Source: Diplonema japonicum (lineage: Eukaryota > Euglenozoa > Diplonemea > Diplonemida > Diplonemidae). From it: a stretch of 64,000 bases of DNA. The DNA lies in assembly GCA_964019335.1 (NCBI GenBank), contig OZ025695.1, positions 310,001 to 374,000 of the forward strand, read 5' to 3'. Numbering within the stretch: the first letter of the stretch is position 1; each line of letters starts with the position of its first letter. Shown in pieces: positions 31,279 through 41,600 of the stretch. The position numbers were made by a program, and so were the translations under genes. The notes under the pieces are model-generated. The model saw nothing but the letters and a program-made list of their open reading frames with translations, had not been told where the DNA came from and did not search any database.

Positions 31279-31413
31279 ATACAAAAAAAAAAAAAAATGG
31301 ACCAGCTACAAAAAAAAAAAAAAAAAAAAAAAGAGACGAGAGAAAAGGTAGTTTTCAAATATCTCGTCCGGAGGAAAAAAAAAAAAAAAAAGAAAAAAAA
31401 AACTTTTTTTTTT
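30626..31413. other. homopolymer-rich spacer
   Basis: No gene is seen. AG-rich low-complexity DNA (30880-31230) alternates with long A and T runs. Confidence 0.6.
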
Positions 31414-32487
31414 TCATTCTGCATTTCTTTTCAGCACCTCGCTGCCTGCAAGCAGGCGGTTTGTCATCTCGCTCGTATATACTTGAAAATACTTGAAGAC
31501 ATGAATATTATCCTCAATAGACGTCCTGTCGTTGATAGAGTCCAGCATCCCCGTCGTGTTGTAAATCCCGAGAAACGAAAGAAACAGCTGGATCGCATTC
31601 ATCACGATAGCTGCGGTGATAACCGCTTCATCCCGCGCGCAAGAGTTATCGGCAAAATCACCAATATAGTCTGTGCTGGATGGGTTACACAACCTGGTGT
31701 TGTCCTGGTTGTGATGGATTTCGGTGTACAAAAACGTGACAATAAGAGACAAAAGCCACAATTGCGCGATCCAGTATTTACGCAGAAAAGCTTCATTTTC
31801 AGACAGAGATCCGAGAATTCCGAAAATCTGAGCGATTATGCCCACGACTCCGACGGCAAAGGAAGCTACTACCACCTCGATTCTCCCTCCATCGAGTTCA
31901 CTGCTTCCCAGGCCCCACACAGTCGCACAGGTCAGGAGTTGTAAAATCGAATTTAAAAACACTCTGATCCCTCTCTTTGCAATCTCTTGGTCCTCCACCA
32001 TCACCCTTGCCCTTAGAAAATACCAGGTTGAGATAGTGTATTTATCAGTTGTGGTGGCCATTTTTGGGAGTGCGTCTTCGTTTTTCTCCTTCAGCGATAC
32101 TTTTTTGCTCAGAAATCGAGATTGGTGCTTGAACCAAGGGTTGCCCTTCATTCCGTTGTACTCCCACATTGGTAGGATTTTCTGTTCTTCGTTGTGCTTT
32201 GGGGGTAAAGGAAGCGCGTCACCGGTGACGTCCTTCGTCCCCCTCGGGCCCAGAAGGTCCACGTACATGTCGGTAAGCGCATCTTCGTCCTCCTGAATCC
32301 TTGCGAACTGCAGCAGATCCCTCAGAAGCTTCCAGTGCTTCTCCATCGATGTCATCTTGTCCCCAGACCTCCCATCGATGTCGGCGTACTTCTCATCCAT
32401 AGATGCCTCCAAGGTCTCTGTGTCAACAGGTTCGTTAGAGATAGACCTGGCCTCATCCATGGCACCAGACTTTGCCAAGTCAGACAT
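31414..32487 (-). CDS. four-transmembrane protein of unknown function
   Basis: A 357-residue protein; the ATG follows a 17-nt A-run. A hydrophilic N-terminal domain of about 180 residues, rich in acidic residues, precedes four membrane segments (about 187-206, 216-240, 252-272, 296-318). The loop between TM3 and TM4 has two cysteines. The C-terminus is a short helical tail. The topology resembles tetraspanins but the large cysteine motif (CCG) is absent, so I do not assign it. A plasma-membrane or endomembrane scaffold is possible. Confidence 0.65.
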   Translation of the reverse strand: MSDLAKSGAMDEARSISNEPVDTETLEASMDEKYADIDGRSGDKMTSMEKHWKLLRDLLQFARIQEDEDALTDMYVDLLGPRGTKDVTGDALPLPPKHNEEQKILPMWEYNGMKGNPWFKHQSRFLSKKVSLKEKNEDALPKMATTTDKYTISTWYFLRARVMVEDQEIAKRGIRVFLNSILQLLTCATVWGLGSSELDGGRIEVVVASFAVGVVGIIAQIFGILGSLSENEAFLRKYWIAQLWLLSLIVTFLYTEIHHNQDNTRLCNPSSTDYIGDFADNSCARDEAVITAAIVMNAIQLFLSFLGIYNTTGMLDSINDRTSIEDNIHVFKYFQVYTSEMTNRLLAGSEVLKRNAE

Positions 32488-32739
32488 TTTTTTTTTTTTT
32501 TTTTTTTGTTTCTGTTCTTTTTTTTTTGTGTGTGTGTGGTGTGTACGTCTGTGAAGATTTTTTTTTTTCCCATGATGGGGGGGGGGGGGGGGGGGAAATC
32601 GTAACAGTTTTTTTTTTTTCTTTTTTTTTTCTTTTATTTAATTCGAGCCGGGTTTTCAAGGGTGGGAGTGAAAATAATATTTCACTTTATATCACGCTCA
32701 ACATTATATTCGTTCCCAGCTTATAGAGAAATAAGGCCC

Positions 32740-32792
32740 AGGAGTGACATAATGTACAGGAGTGATATAATGTTACATTATGTCACTCCTGC
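32740..32792. repeat. 17-bp-arm hairpin with a repeated arm
   Basis: CAGGAGTGATATAATGT (32758-32774) pairs with ACATTATGTCACTCCTG (32776-32792), one mismatch, with a 1-nt loop. A third copy of the arm (CAGGAGTGACATAATGT) lies directly before it at 32740-32756. It may be the fused ends of a mobile element. Confidence 0.75.
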
Positions 32793-33164
32793 ACCCTATT
32801 TTAGCCAAATTCCCTAGAAACACAGAAAACTATGGGAAGAAAGCCTAAGGCGATGGGGAGGATTACACGTCTCAGGGTGCTAGTCAGTCTGCTCAACCCA
32901 TCCCAGAATCAAGATTCTGCAGTGGGCCCCCGCATCCACCATACATGCAACCTCAGATGGTTCCAGCGGTAGCGATGCACACAGGATAAGCCTCGACATC
33001 AACATTAATGTTAGAACTAACGAGAACTGGTAACTTGAAATCCCTTGTAGCTTGTAATACCCAACCTTTTTTGCTGCCTCTCAGTTTTGATTTCTTCTTG
33101 TAACCTGTGCTCTGCACCTGTAACCTCCCACCCTTTCAAACCTGGCTCTTATTATAAAACACCA

Positions 33165-33350
33165 TATTAAATGAAAATAAGTGCATTATTTCACTTGTGG
33201 CGGCAGGTTTAACTCGAAATTACTACTACACTCGCTACGCTCGTGAAGTAATTCGCTTACAACACTCGCTTCGCCCGTGAAGTAAGATCCTCTCTCGTTA
33301 AACCCCCTGCCACCACGCGTGAAATAATGCAATCTTATTTTCATTTAATA
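33165..33350. repeat. 186-bp palindromic MITE-like element
   Basis: The outer ~50 bp on each side are inverted repeats: ATTAAATGAAAATAAG...GCATTATTTCAC...GGCAGG...GTTTAAC at the left and its complement at the right, ending in CTTATTTTCATTTAAT. The centre repeats ACTCGCTWCGCYCGTGAAGTAA twice. No coding capacity is seen. Confidence 0.75.
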
Positions 33351-33561
33351 AATAGTTATTTTTTTTTTTCTTTTTTTTTTTTTCTCTCATTTTTTTTTTT
33401 TTTTCGGCAATGCTTTGCAGAGGAATAACAGCGATATCACAGAAGATGCGCGATTTGCTCGATGCTAGAGGTGGAGGCCTTTTTATCCTCTTTTTTTTTT
33501 TTTTTCGGAAGAAAAAAAAATTTTTTTTTTTTTGTTTCGTTCTTTTTTTTCTTTTTTTCTT

Positions 33562-34245
33562 TTAAGCAAACAACAATTCCTCCCTGTCACGTGACTCGAG
33601 CAGTTCCTTGTAACTGTCGGAGCGTTCGGCGAGTTCTTCTGCCGAAAGCTTTTTGAGCTCATCGGTAAGTCTGTCGGCTGCCGTTCTGTTGCATTTTGTG
33701 CACTCCGTCCTCTTTTCGAATTTTATAGGTTTTCTTCGTGCGAGGTATGCAGCATGCTCCTCGGCATCTTCAATAACAGTAACTTTGTAGGTCTCACCGT
33801 CAACAAGGCCGGTGAAGTACTCATCAAAGGCGGAGGTGAGGACTTTTGAAGGGCCGATTTCTATGGTACTTTTCTTGAACACGAAGTCGATGGCGAAGAG
33901 ATCGTCGACCACTCTATTCGAGAGGCTTCCATTCACTATCTTAGCTTTTTCTTTGTAGTGTTGGAAATGCAGCATGACCTCACCCATCACCGGTTGGGAC
34001 CTTGTCCACACTGACCCGTCTTTGAAGGTAGCTTCTTCTTCTGTCACGCTTACGTGTACCATTTCATTATCCCAGGTTTTTTCTTCACCGTTTCTGTCGA
34101 ACCACGGGCCTTCCCGAATCTGCTCGTTTACGCCGGGTTCTGTAGTTGGTCTTTCCTTCCCGATGGGTGGGAGTTCCAGTCCGCTGCCCGTTTTGTCATT
34201 CGCCTTTTTCTTTTTTGGTTTTTTTGTCTTTTTTTTGCCAGGCAT
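33562..34245 (-). CDS. hypothetical protein with lysine-rich N-terminus
   Basis: A 227-residue protein starting at the ATG at 34245. Residues 1-18 are mostly lysine (KKKTKKPKKKK), then a compact-looking region of mixed strands with aromatic residues (GPWFDRNGEEKTWDNE, VMLHFQHYKEK), a CTKC pair near residue 183 and a charged helical C-terminus. No signal peptide or membrane segment is seen. I do not recognise the family. Confidence 0.6.
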   Translation of the reverse strand: MPGKKKTKKPKKKKANDKTGSGLELPPIGKERPTTEPGVNEQIREGPWFDRNGEEKTWDNEMVHVSVTEEEATFKDGSVWTRSQPVMGEVMLHFQHYKEKAKIVNGSLSNRVVDDLFAIDFVFKKSTIEIGPSKVLTSAFDEYFTGLVDGETYKVTVIEDAEEHAAYLARRKPIKFEKRTECTKCNRTAADRLTDELKKLSAEELAERSDSYKELLESRDREELLFA

Positions 34246-34823
34246 ATCCCGCCCCCCAACCTGATGTGCTTTTAATGAACAAAATATTTGTGCGTTCCAC
34301 CAATAAAAAAAAAAAAAAAAAGAAGAAGTCTGAGGTGAGGCTTATAAACATGAATCAGGTCCTTCACAACGTCTATCGTACATGAATCAGGTCCTTCACA
34401 ACGTCTATCGTACATGAATCAGGTCCTTCACAACGTCTATCGTCCGTTGTTTTCAAAGAGAAAAAAAAAAGGAAAAAAAAGAAAAAGAAAAAAAAAAAAC
34501 ATAAAGAAGTAAGAACTAAGCAGTTCGTTCCGCTAAAAAGAAAAAGAAAAAGAAGAACAGCTCCAAGTTCTGAATACGAACCCTTTAAAAATGCGCGAGG
34601 GGGTTTTTTTTCGCAACCCCTATGGGATCCGTACTGAGGTCTGCGGTTCGCAGCTTGTGTAAAAAGGGCGACGAGGGACCTCAAAAACCACGTGTAAAGA
34701 AGAAAAAAAAAAAAACACGTTTTTAAAACGTAAAGTGTAAAGACAAAAAAAAAAAAAAAAACTCAAAGTACAGGACAAGCCCCCCGTTAGAGGGCCACCC
34801 TATGGGTGGGGGGGGTCTATCTG
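34246..34823. other. spacer with minisatellite
   Basis: No gene is seen. It contains the 3 x 32-bp tandem repeat at 34348-34443, AG-rich DNA, and A-runs at 34305-34321 and 34746-34761. Confidence 0.55.
34348..34443 (+). repeat. 32-bp tandem repeat, three identical copies
   Basis: The unit ACATGAATCAGGTCCTTCAC + AACGTCTATCGT occurs at 34348-34379, 34380-34411 and 34412-34443 without a mismatch. The period is not a multiple of three, so it is not a coding repeat. Confidence 0.9.
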
Positions 34824-35278
34824 TTAATACTCCCCTTCTGGAGCATTGCTTTTATTCCGATTGAGCGTCTTGCGGAGTCGTGTGATGCGGTCCCGCTTGT
34901 AGTCGGCTTTCAATTCCATTAGCTTGTCGTGCGTGGAGCGGGTGGCGAAAATAGGCCTCCTGGAGAAACCAATAGCTGCCTTTCCTCCAATGGCGATGAG
35001 GGACTTCACTCTTTTTCTCTCGTCCGCTGGGAAGGGGCGTCGCTTCTTCCGTGCCCTGCATGCTGTGTTTATCTTTACGATGAGAGCTTTGATTCTGCGC
35101 GCCCTATCTTCCAGCAGGCCTCCCAAAGACTTTCCGGTCGTCCATTCGAAGTCAATGGCCAGTTCCACCGCCGACACCTCCGAGGTGGTGTCCTTCTCCA
35201 CCCAGCGCAGTTGTGACAACCATTGTAGCAGCGGGTTCAGGTACTGGGACAGGACCCCGCTCACTCCTTCGAGCTCGC

Positions 35279-35280
<2 letters not shown>
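34824..35280 (-). pseudogene. retroelement-like ORF remnant B
   Basis: A minus-strand frame of about 150 codons runs from a 37-nt poly-T (35281-35317, in gene orientation) to a stop at 34824. It lacks an ATG start. Its core (VELAIDFE..T..SLGGLL, then RRPFPADERKR) matches remnant A at 1253-1675. The basic C-terminus (KRDRITRLRKTLNRNK) fits a nucleic-acid-binding tail. It sits directly behind the stop of the C2 protein gene, as if inserted there. The assignment to the tail of a retroelement polyprotein is an inference. Confidence 0.4.
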
Positions 35281-35317
<37 letters not shown>

Positions 35318-35320
<3 letters not shown>

Positions 35321-37852
35321 CCCAGCACATAAGTAAGGCCGGAGCTTCCAAGCAGCACGGAAGCTCCCCGTCTCTCGTATAGTAGGAGCATAGACAGGTT
35401 CAGTCGTAACAGGATGATGAGACGTGGACGATTGATGGTAAAGTGTATGCTTAGGAAGCGGGGTCGAAAGCGATGCAGGGGGACACGGCATGGGGGTGGC
35501 CGGGAGGGCACACGACGCAAAAATAAGAGGAAGGTTGGCAGAACGCGGGGTAACAGGCGGCTCCTCAGAGGTGAGCGACGAAACCGTATCGGAGAAAAAG
35601 GCAACGGGTACACCAAGGTGCGAGGTTACCTCCAACAAAAACCGATGCTCATAAAGAACATCCTCCGGCAGCACCGCAGGGAAGGCCACCCCCACAGGAG
35701 GTATCAAACAAGTTTGCAACCTACTGTTCACATAAGCTTCCAGCACGACTTGGTACCGCCCCAACGACAAGGTAACGGTCATGGAGGAACCCTCCAAAAC
35801 CCCGCAAGGCAAACACGACAGCTTCACATCACTTACGATACATTCCAACAACATAGAACACTTGTTCACAGGTCGAAGAGGGTGCGCTGTAACAGGGTGG
35901 AACTGCGCTAAATCAGGACTCAACACATCCACCGACAACAGAACCTCCGCGAACCCTCCTATTTTAACCCAACACGGCTTTCGCGGGGAGTACGTACGGT
36001 TCTCTGTGTGGAACGTGGGCTCGTTATGTAAAATCATGTCAGCTGTGTAAGGAATCTGGATGGTCCCTTCCACATCATCATTCTGATGTAAAGTAACCTG
36101 TAGAGGGTCGGCTGTGGAGAGCTCTACCAGCTCCGCTTCTAGAGATTTGTTTTTTTTCGTCTTTGGAGTCCCTTCTGGTGAAGCGGAGCCGAATTTGAAT
36201 ATCGAGAAGCCCCGTACTTGAACAGGGGTTTTTTCGTCGTCATCGCCCTCTGTAGAGACCGCTATGGGGAGGCATAATGTGTGCCCCCATGACGGGGTCC
36301 TGTGCCGCGGGTTGGCACTTTTTCGTTTTGTGTGTTTCCCGCAACGAATTTCCAGTTCCGTTCCGTTATTCACAATACCCCGAGCAGACCATATATGTAC
36401 CCGGGCTTCGTAACCGATTTTTGTTTTGCTTTTTATGGCAGGTCGGGACCAAGGGGTTGCGTCAAGCCGTGTCAACGAGGCGGAAAGACGGAGAAGCCCG
36501 GCTTGCGTGTTGCGAACCTTCACCCATCCTGTTAAATCGGAGCTTTTGAGGTCTTTCGGATGAATTTCAACAAACCCAACACGCGTCTTCCCCTCGGACC
36601 GGTCGCCCCCCACCGTCAAAACATTCAAAAATATCAAAGGCATCGCACAATGATTAGTCGGTACCTCCAGCTTTATCTCGCGTATAGGCTCCCTCCACGA
36701 TATCAAAGGAGGAGACGCGACTGACGAATAATTCGACAACGACCCCCAAGACAGTTCCAACTGCATTGGTTTATGAGTAACCAGATCAAGCTTCGCACTG
36801 TCTAACAAATCGACTCGTAACACGTAACAAGATGTGTCCGAGGGTGGCGGGGGTAGGCTCGGGCCAGGAGCTTTTCTCGGAGGGAGGATCCGTTCCCTGA
36901 CGCCTTCAACGGTGTGTATAAGGTAGTAGATATTTTTCGACACAGTTAGATTTTTGAACAGAGACACCGTCGGCATAAAAGCTAAGACGTGCGACCAGCA
37001 CACGTCCATCGGGCTGCAATGGGCCTTCAACTCCTGAATCGAAGCAGACAGGAGCACTCTTCCCTTAAAGATCTGCGGATACTCCCCGTACAGATTAATC
37101 CATTTCGGAAACTGTGACAACTCCGAGACAGATAAAAAGCTCGAACCAGAACCGATCCTAACCTCTATCATGTCTGCTGGCCATGGGGATTTCATGAACA
37201 ATGTCAGCCGCACACCGTGTTTCGCTGTGGAACATGTAACCCATTCCCCTTGGCCGACACGAAGCCGCAGTTTTTGTGGAGAATCGTTTCCGCCAGGAAA
37301 TCCTTCGGTTTTCCAAGCATCGACGTGAACGGCTGTGTGCGAAACTTTCTGTCCTATTTGATAAACAACGGGAATGTGTGGAATCGGCATTGGGTGGGTT
37401 GCCAATGATGCCGGTAGTTTTGAATGTTCAGATGTGACCCTCAGGTCGCATTTTATCCACCCGAAGCATTTTGTTGCGTTGTTTGGGCGGTTTAGTGCGA
37501 CCCACGCCCCGTACTTGCATGGGGGGTTTGCGTAAAGGTTTTCAAGGTCGAAGATGCATTGTCCAATGAGGGCTTCTTCCCTTGCGCTGAGACACCCCGA
37601 ACCTGTTCCTTCCTTCCCGTCCAGGATTTTCACGGTAACGTACTCTTTTGTCCTTGTGCGGTCCACCACCACGTACATTACGAACACAGCGTTGATGCTT
37701 CCTCCTGTGACGCGCACCTCTTCTGTTGTCCCGAAGCATTCGATGTTCAAAACCGGCTCGATGCTCTCCCCTCTCCGTCCTGTTAGCTTCGTGCATTCCA
37801 AAATATCAATTGCTACTTTGTAGGTTAGCACCTTTGCTTCCTCGGTCATCAT
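35318..37852 (-). CDS. C2-domain protein, ferlin-like
   Basis: An 844-residue protein; two ATGs stand at 37852 and 37849. Residues about 10-140 look like a C2 domain of the ferlin C2B type: YKVAIDILECTKL strand, a TGR loop, VTVKILDGKEG, then IGQCIFDLENLYANPPCK and a GWIKCDLRV end. Further C2-like strands recur (YEARVHIWSARGI near 485; CSMLLECIVSDVKL near 660). Ferlins bind phospholipids in Ca2+-dependent vesicle fusion, but they end in a membrane anchor, and here the protein ends AWKLRPYLCAG with no TM segment. Several Ca2+-binding aspartates seem to be missing, so binding may be Ca2+-independent. Confidence 0.65.
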
Positions 37853-38022
37853 TTTTTCCTCCCCTTTTTTGTCTCGTGAATCCCGCCTTCCCCCGCCACG
37901 GCTCCTCTTTTTTTTTTTTTTTTTTTTTTTTCTTTTTTGAATGGGATATATAAAGAGATTTTCACATACAAAAAAAAAAGTTTATAGAAAAAAAAAAAAA
38001 TCTGTTTTACACATAACGACCA

Positions 38023-38517
38023 TTACTGGCCGGGCAACGGGGGCATTATCCGTTTTACAAATTCATCAATCGATAAATTGACCCCTGCAGAGTCGAAGCA
38101 CCCTGCCGTTTGTGCCTCGTTCATCAGCTCGTTCATTTCATCCGGTTCCAATGCGTCGCCCAGGGTGGTGAGAAAGTATCGCAGCTCCGCTGTGGAGATG
38201 TATCCCGACTGGTCCCGATCGAATGTACGGAGGGACTCGCGCAGCTCCTCTTCTGTTTTTACATCGTTCATGCATGACACCATCAAGCGCTCGAACTGCG
38301 CCCAGGATATCCTTGTGCTCTGGTCCGCGTCAGGTTCACCCTGTACATCTTCCTCCATAGTTTGCAGTTGTTCGTTGGTCGGACATTGCCCAGCCGCCCT
38401 TAAACATTTCCCTAAATCTTTAATATTCAATTCATCTTCAGCCTCTGCAAATGCATTATACACTTCGTGCCACGAATCGCTGACATCTTGCGGGATGTCT
38501 TGCGTACTGAACGCCAT
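38023..38517 (-). CDS. calmodulin-like EF-hand protein
   Basis: A 164-residue protein from the ATG at 38517 (the codon before it is GTG and is not needed). It has the two-lobe length of calmodulin, myosin light chain and centrin. Only the third EF-hand has a canonical loop: D100-D102-S104-Y106-S108-E111 in DRDQSGYISTAE. The other three loops lack key acidic ligands, so one Ca2+ at most is expected. LGDALEPDEMNELMNEA matches the linker of the C-terminal lobe in calmodulin. A light-chain or axonemal role is likely. Confidence 0.8.
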   Translation of the reverse strand: MAFSTQDIPQDVSDSWHEVYNAFAEAEDELNIKDLGKCLRAAGQCPTNEQLQTMEEDVQGEPDADQSTRISWAQFERLMVSCMNDVKTEEELRESLRTFDRDQSGYISTAELRYFLTTLGDALEPDEMNELMNEAQTAGCFDSAGVNLSIDEFVKRIMPPLPGQ

Positions 38518-38520
38518 CAC

Positions 38521-38523
38521 CTA
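38521..38523 (-). promoter_or_regulatory. predicted splice-leader acceptor AG
   Basis: In gene orientation TTTTTCAACACACTCTCCCT is followed by TTAG and GTG-ATG: a strong polypyrimidine tract with TAG only 3 nt before the ATG. An added leader would place the start immediately after the splice site. Confidence 0.5.
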
Positions 38524-38629
38524 AAGGGAGAGTGTGTTGAAAAACAATCAGACGAGAAGAAAAAAAATTGTTTTTTTTTCGGGGGGGGGAGGGGTTGTTA
38601 AACCACCTTTTTTTTTTTAAAATTTCTTT

Positions 38630-41600
38630 CTATTTCTCCTCGGCGGTGGATGGTTCGCTCGACGATTCGTCGCCGTCATCGTACCCCTCCACCTCATCCT
38701 GCTGCTCCTTGGGCTTTGCATACAACGGAAGGTACACCCCAAGCTTAAAACAATTCACCTCAATAAACCGAACCGCACACCCTCCTATTATAACAATCCC
38801 CGGTAAGATCCCTATCAAGATGGCAACAATGAAAGCGTAGTACTGCCGTGCCTGCACTGTTAGGGTGTACAGGTACTCAGATCGTTCCAAGTGAAACGCA
38901 AACGATAAGCCGTGCTCTTCATTTACATGGTAATGATCTGCCTGTGTGCCCTTTACAGTGCGTAATGGGTGCAGATGCAGCCCTGTTTGCATTTCCTCTG
39001 TAATCCCTTTCTCCCATTTTGTTGCTGTTGCCTCGAGAACCAAGATGGTTGGATCGTGCCCGTAGAACACTTTTCCGTCGTCGGGTTCTATGAACCCGTC
39101 CCACAGGATAGAATCTCCATTGGGGAAACCTGTGGTCGCCCGTGCGTCCCAGCCAAACCCGCTTGCCCACACCCTGGGGGGCAGTGTTATGGTAAGGCTT
39201 GCTGTTTCCACAGTATCGCCGTTGTGCAGGATCTGGTAGCGGCATGCCGTGCACTGCCATTCGATGGCGCACACCGCCGACCCATTCTGCCTGCATGTGT
39301 GGGATGCTCCCTCATGTTGCATCCCTGTGATACCCACGGTCGCCTTGCAAACTTCGCTGCATGGTGTGGCCGTTACAATGTACAACGTCAACTTGATGTC
39401 GCTGTCGACGCTCACGTTGTACGTTGTGAACGGCAGCAGCGTGTGCAGCTCCTCCGAGTGGGATATGATCGGTGACAGGAGCGACAGGACAGAGACAGAG
39501 CTGAACGCTATGAGGGCTATGATGGTGATGAGCCCACCGTGCGGGGACTTCAGCTGCTTCACAAATGTCCCGCTCAGCATGTGGTGCGACGTCCCAAACA
39601 GCCAGTCGAACTTCACAAATGACAAGTACAACTTGTTCAGCATATTACCGCAGTCGTCGAAGGTGTTCTGCCCGTACGGCTCGTTCGACGCGTCGCTGCA
39701 GCACTGCAGTGACACCAAGAACACCATCGTCACCGTCGCCACCATGCTGACCACCACAATGGCTGCCACCCTTGATATCTCCCTCACTCGGGACTTGTCC
39801 CTCGTTCTGTCGAACGGTTGGAAGATTTTAAGAGTGGTCTTGTAACTCGGTGGAGTGAGGGGCACAGTTGACCCCACAGGGCACCACCCTTCCGACAGGC
39901 AAGGTGAGCACATTGTCGAGCCAGCATGTGCGTTTGACGTGTTCTGCGGACATGGATGACATCGGCTAGCACTGCTTTGAGCTGTAAGGTTGCTAAACGT
40001 CCCAGCGGGGCACGGGACGCAAGCTTGCAATCCGTACTGTTCTGCATAGGTGCCAGGGGGACATTCTTCACAGCCAACACCAGCCGTCCCTGGCGAACAT
40101 TGCGCGTGTTCCGCGTTGGGCAGCATCCACAAGTCATTATGAACCTGGTTGATGGCACGACCTGCACGGGGCGCTGCCAGAAACCCACCGTACACGTAAA
40201 CAGCTTTCCCAAATGAAAACATTTTGTGTCCGGATCGCAAGAGGCTGTCGGTGGCGATGTCAATGGAGCCACTGGCCGCCCAGCGGATGGTGTCGGAGAC
40301 AATGTTCTCATGCGTCTCGCCGCCTTGTGAAAGGATCTCCGTGTTGCTGATGCGCGCGTGCGCGAAGTAAGCCAACCCCGTCCCGTCCACGGTAAGGCTG
40401 TTGTTCAACAACTGCACATTCATGCTGGCCACATCGATTGTGTACGAAGGGTCTCCCACGACTAGCAGTATGCTAGGGTCGCCAGGCGGGGCGTCAATCG
40501 CATAGCTCGAAGTTGTCTCAGGTAGGGAGACACCCAACTTCACCCATTGCCATGTGACGAGGTCCAGCCGCCACATGTCGAGCAGCGTTTGGCCTGACTC
40601 AGACGTCCCGCCTAAGATATAAAGGTTCGTGGAGTGAACGGTGGCCACATGGTGGTGCCGAGGAGGGATGTTCGGGAAATCCATGAGCTTTGTCCAGCTG
40701 TTGTTCACAAGGGAAAGCACCCACAAATCACGAAAGACGGTAATGGTGTCGCGTCCACCAAAGAGCAGGAGGTATGAGTGGTACGCAGACAGACTGTGCC
40801 CGTACCTTCCAGGGGGGATGTCGGTGAGGGTGAGCTCTGACCAGGTATGAGTGAGGAGATCGAGGGACCACATGTCAGAGTGGATAAAAGGTTGGAGCTG
40901 GCACGAAATAACTCTGGTACGAAACACCGCATCGTGCGAAGCGAGCCCTCCATGCACGTAGAACATCGATCCCGACAAAGCTGAACCGAACCAAGCCCGT
41001 CCTCGAGGGTTTGTGAACCCGTCCTGCACCGTTTCAAAACCGTTTTGTGTTAAAAAAAAGAGATCATTGAACAGCCCTTGCCGGCCCCACCCACCGAAGA
41101 CCCACACACCCTCTGGAGATGTTACATGAGCAGCATAGTCCCTGCCGTCTACCCCTGTTTCCGTCTCGTTCCAGACACCCGTTGCGATGGTGTACCTTGC
41201 GACTGATGACAACAATCTGGACGACCACCCAAATCCGATTATTAAAACGCCGTTTACAATCCCAGAGACGTGACCTTCACGTGCGGTGTGAGACGCATGG
41301 AATGAAGACCATCCAGGGCTGCCTATTGTGTAAGTATAAACAACAGCGTTGAAGGTCCCGTTTACATGAACACCACCAGTGAGGTACAGGGATTCACGAC
41401 TGCATGCCAAGCTGGATCCGTGAAGAGGAGGAGGGGGGTTGGTTGGAGTGACTTGTTTCCAGGTTTGGTTGCCATCGCTGTAGCTCCAGAGATCATTAAG
41501 GGTTTGCGATGTACCCTTTCCCCCGAACAGGTACAAGGTGTCGGACAGGACACAAGACGCCGCATCCCACCGTATAGGAGGGAGATCGGTATCAACCGGC

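Larger units (their letters stand above)
32488..33561. other. repeat-bearing spacer
   Basis: No gene is seen. It contains a G-run (32577-32595), the two palindromic features listed separately, complex sequence at 32810-33160 without a supported frame, and T-runs before the next gene. Confidence 0.55.

Noticed and set aside
31090-31944. Long plus-strand open frame opposite the four-TM protein
   Set aside because: It runs through poly-A and poly-T tracts and then lies antisense to a gene with clear membrane segments; composition is not protein-like.
35281-35351. ORF joining the end of the C2 gene to retroelement-like remnant B through poly-T
   Set aside because: The C2 frame ends at its own TGA (35318); the other frame crosses a 37-nt T-run and has no ATG.
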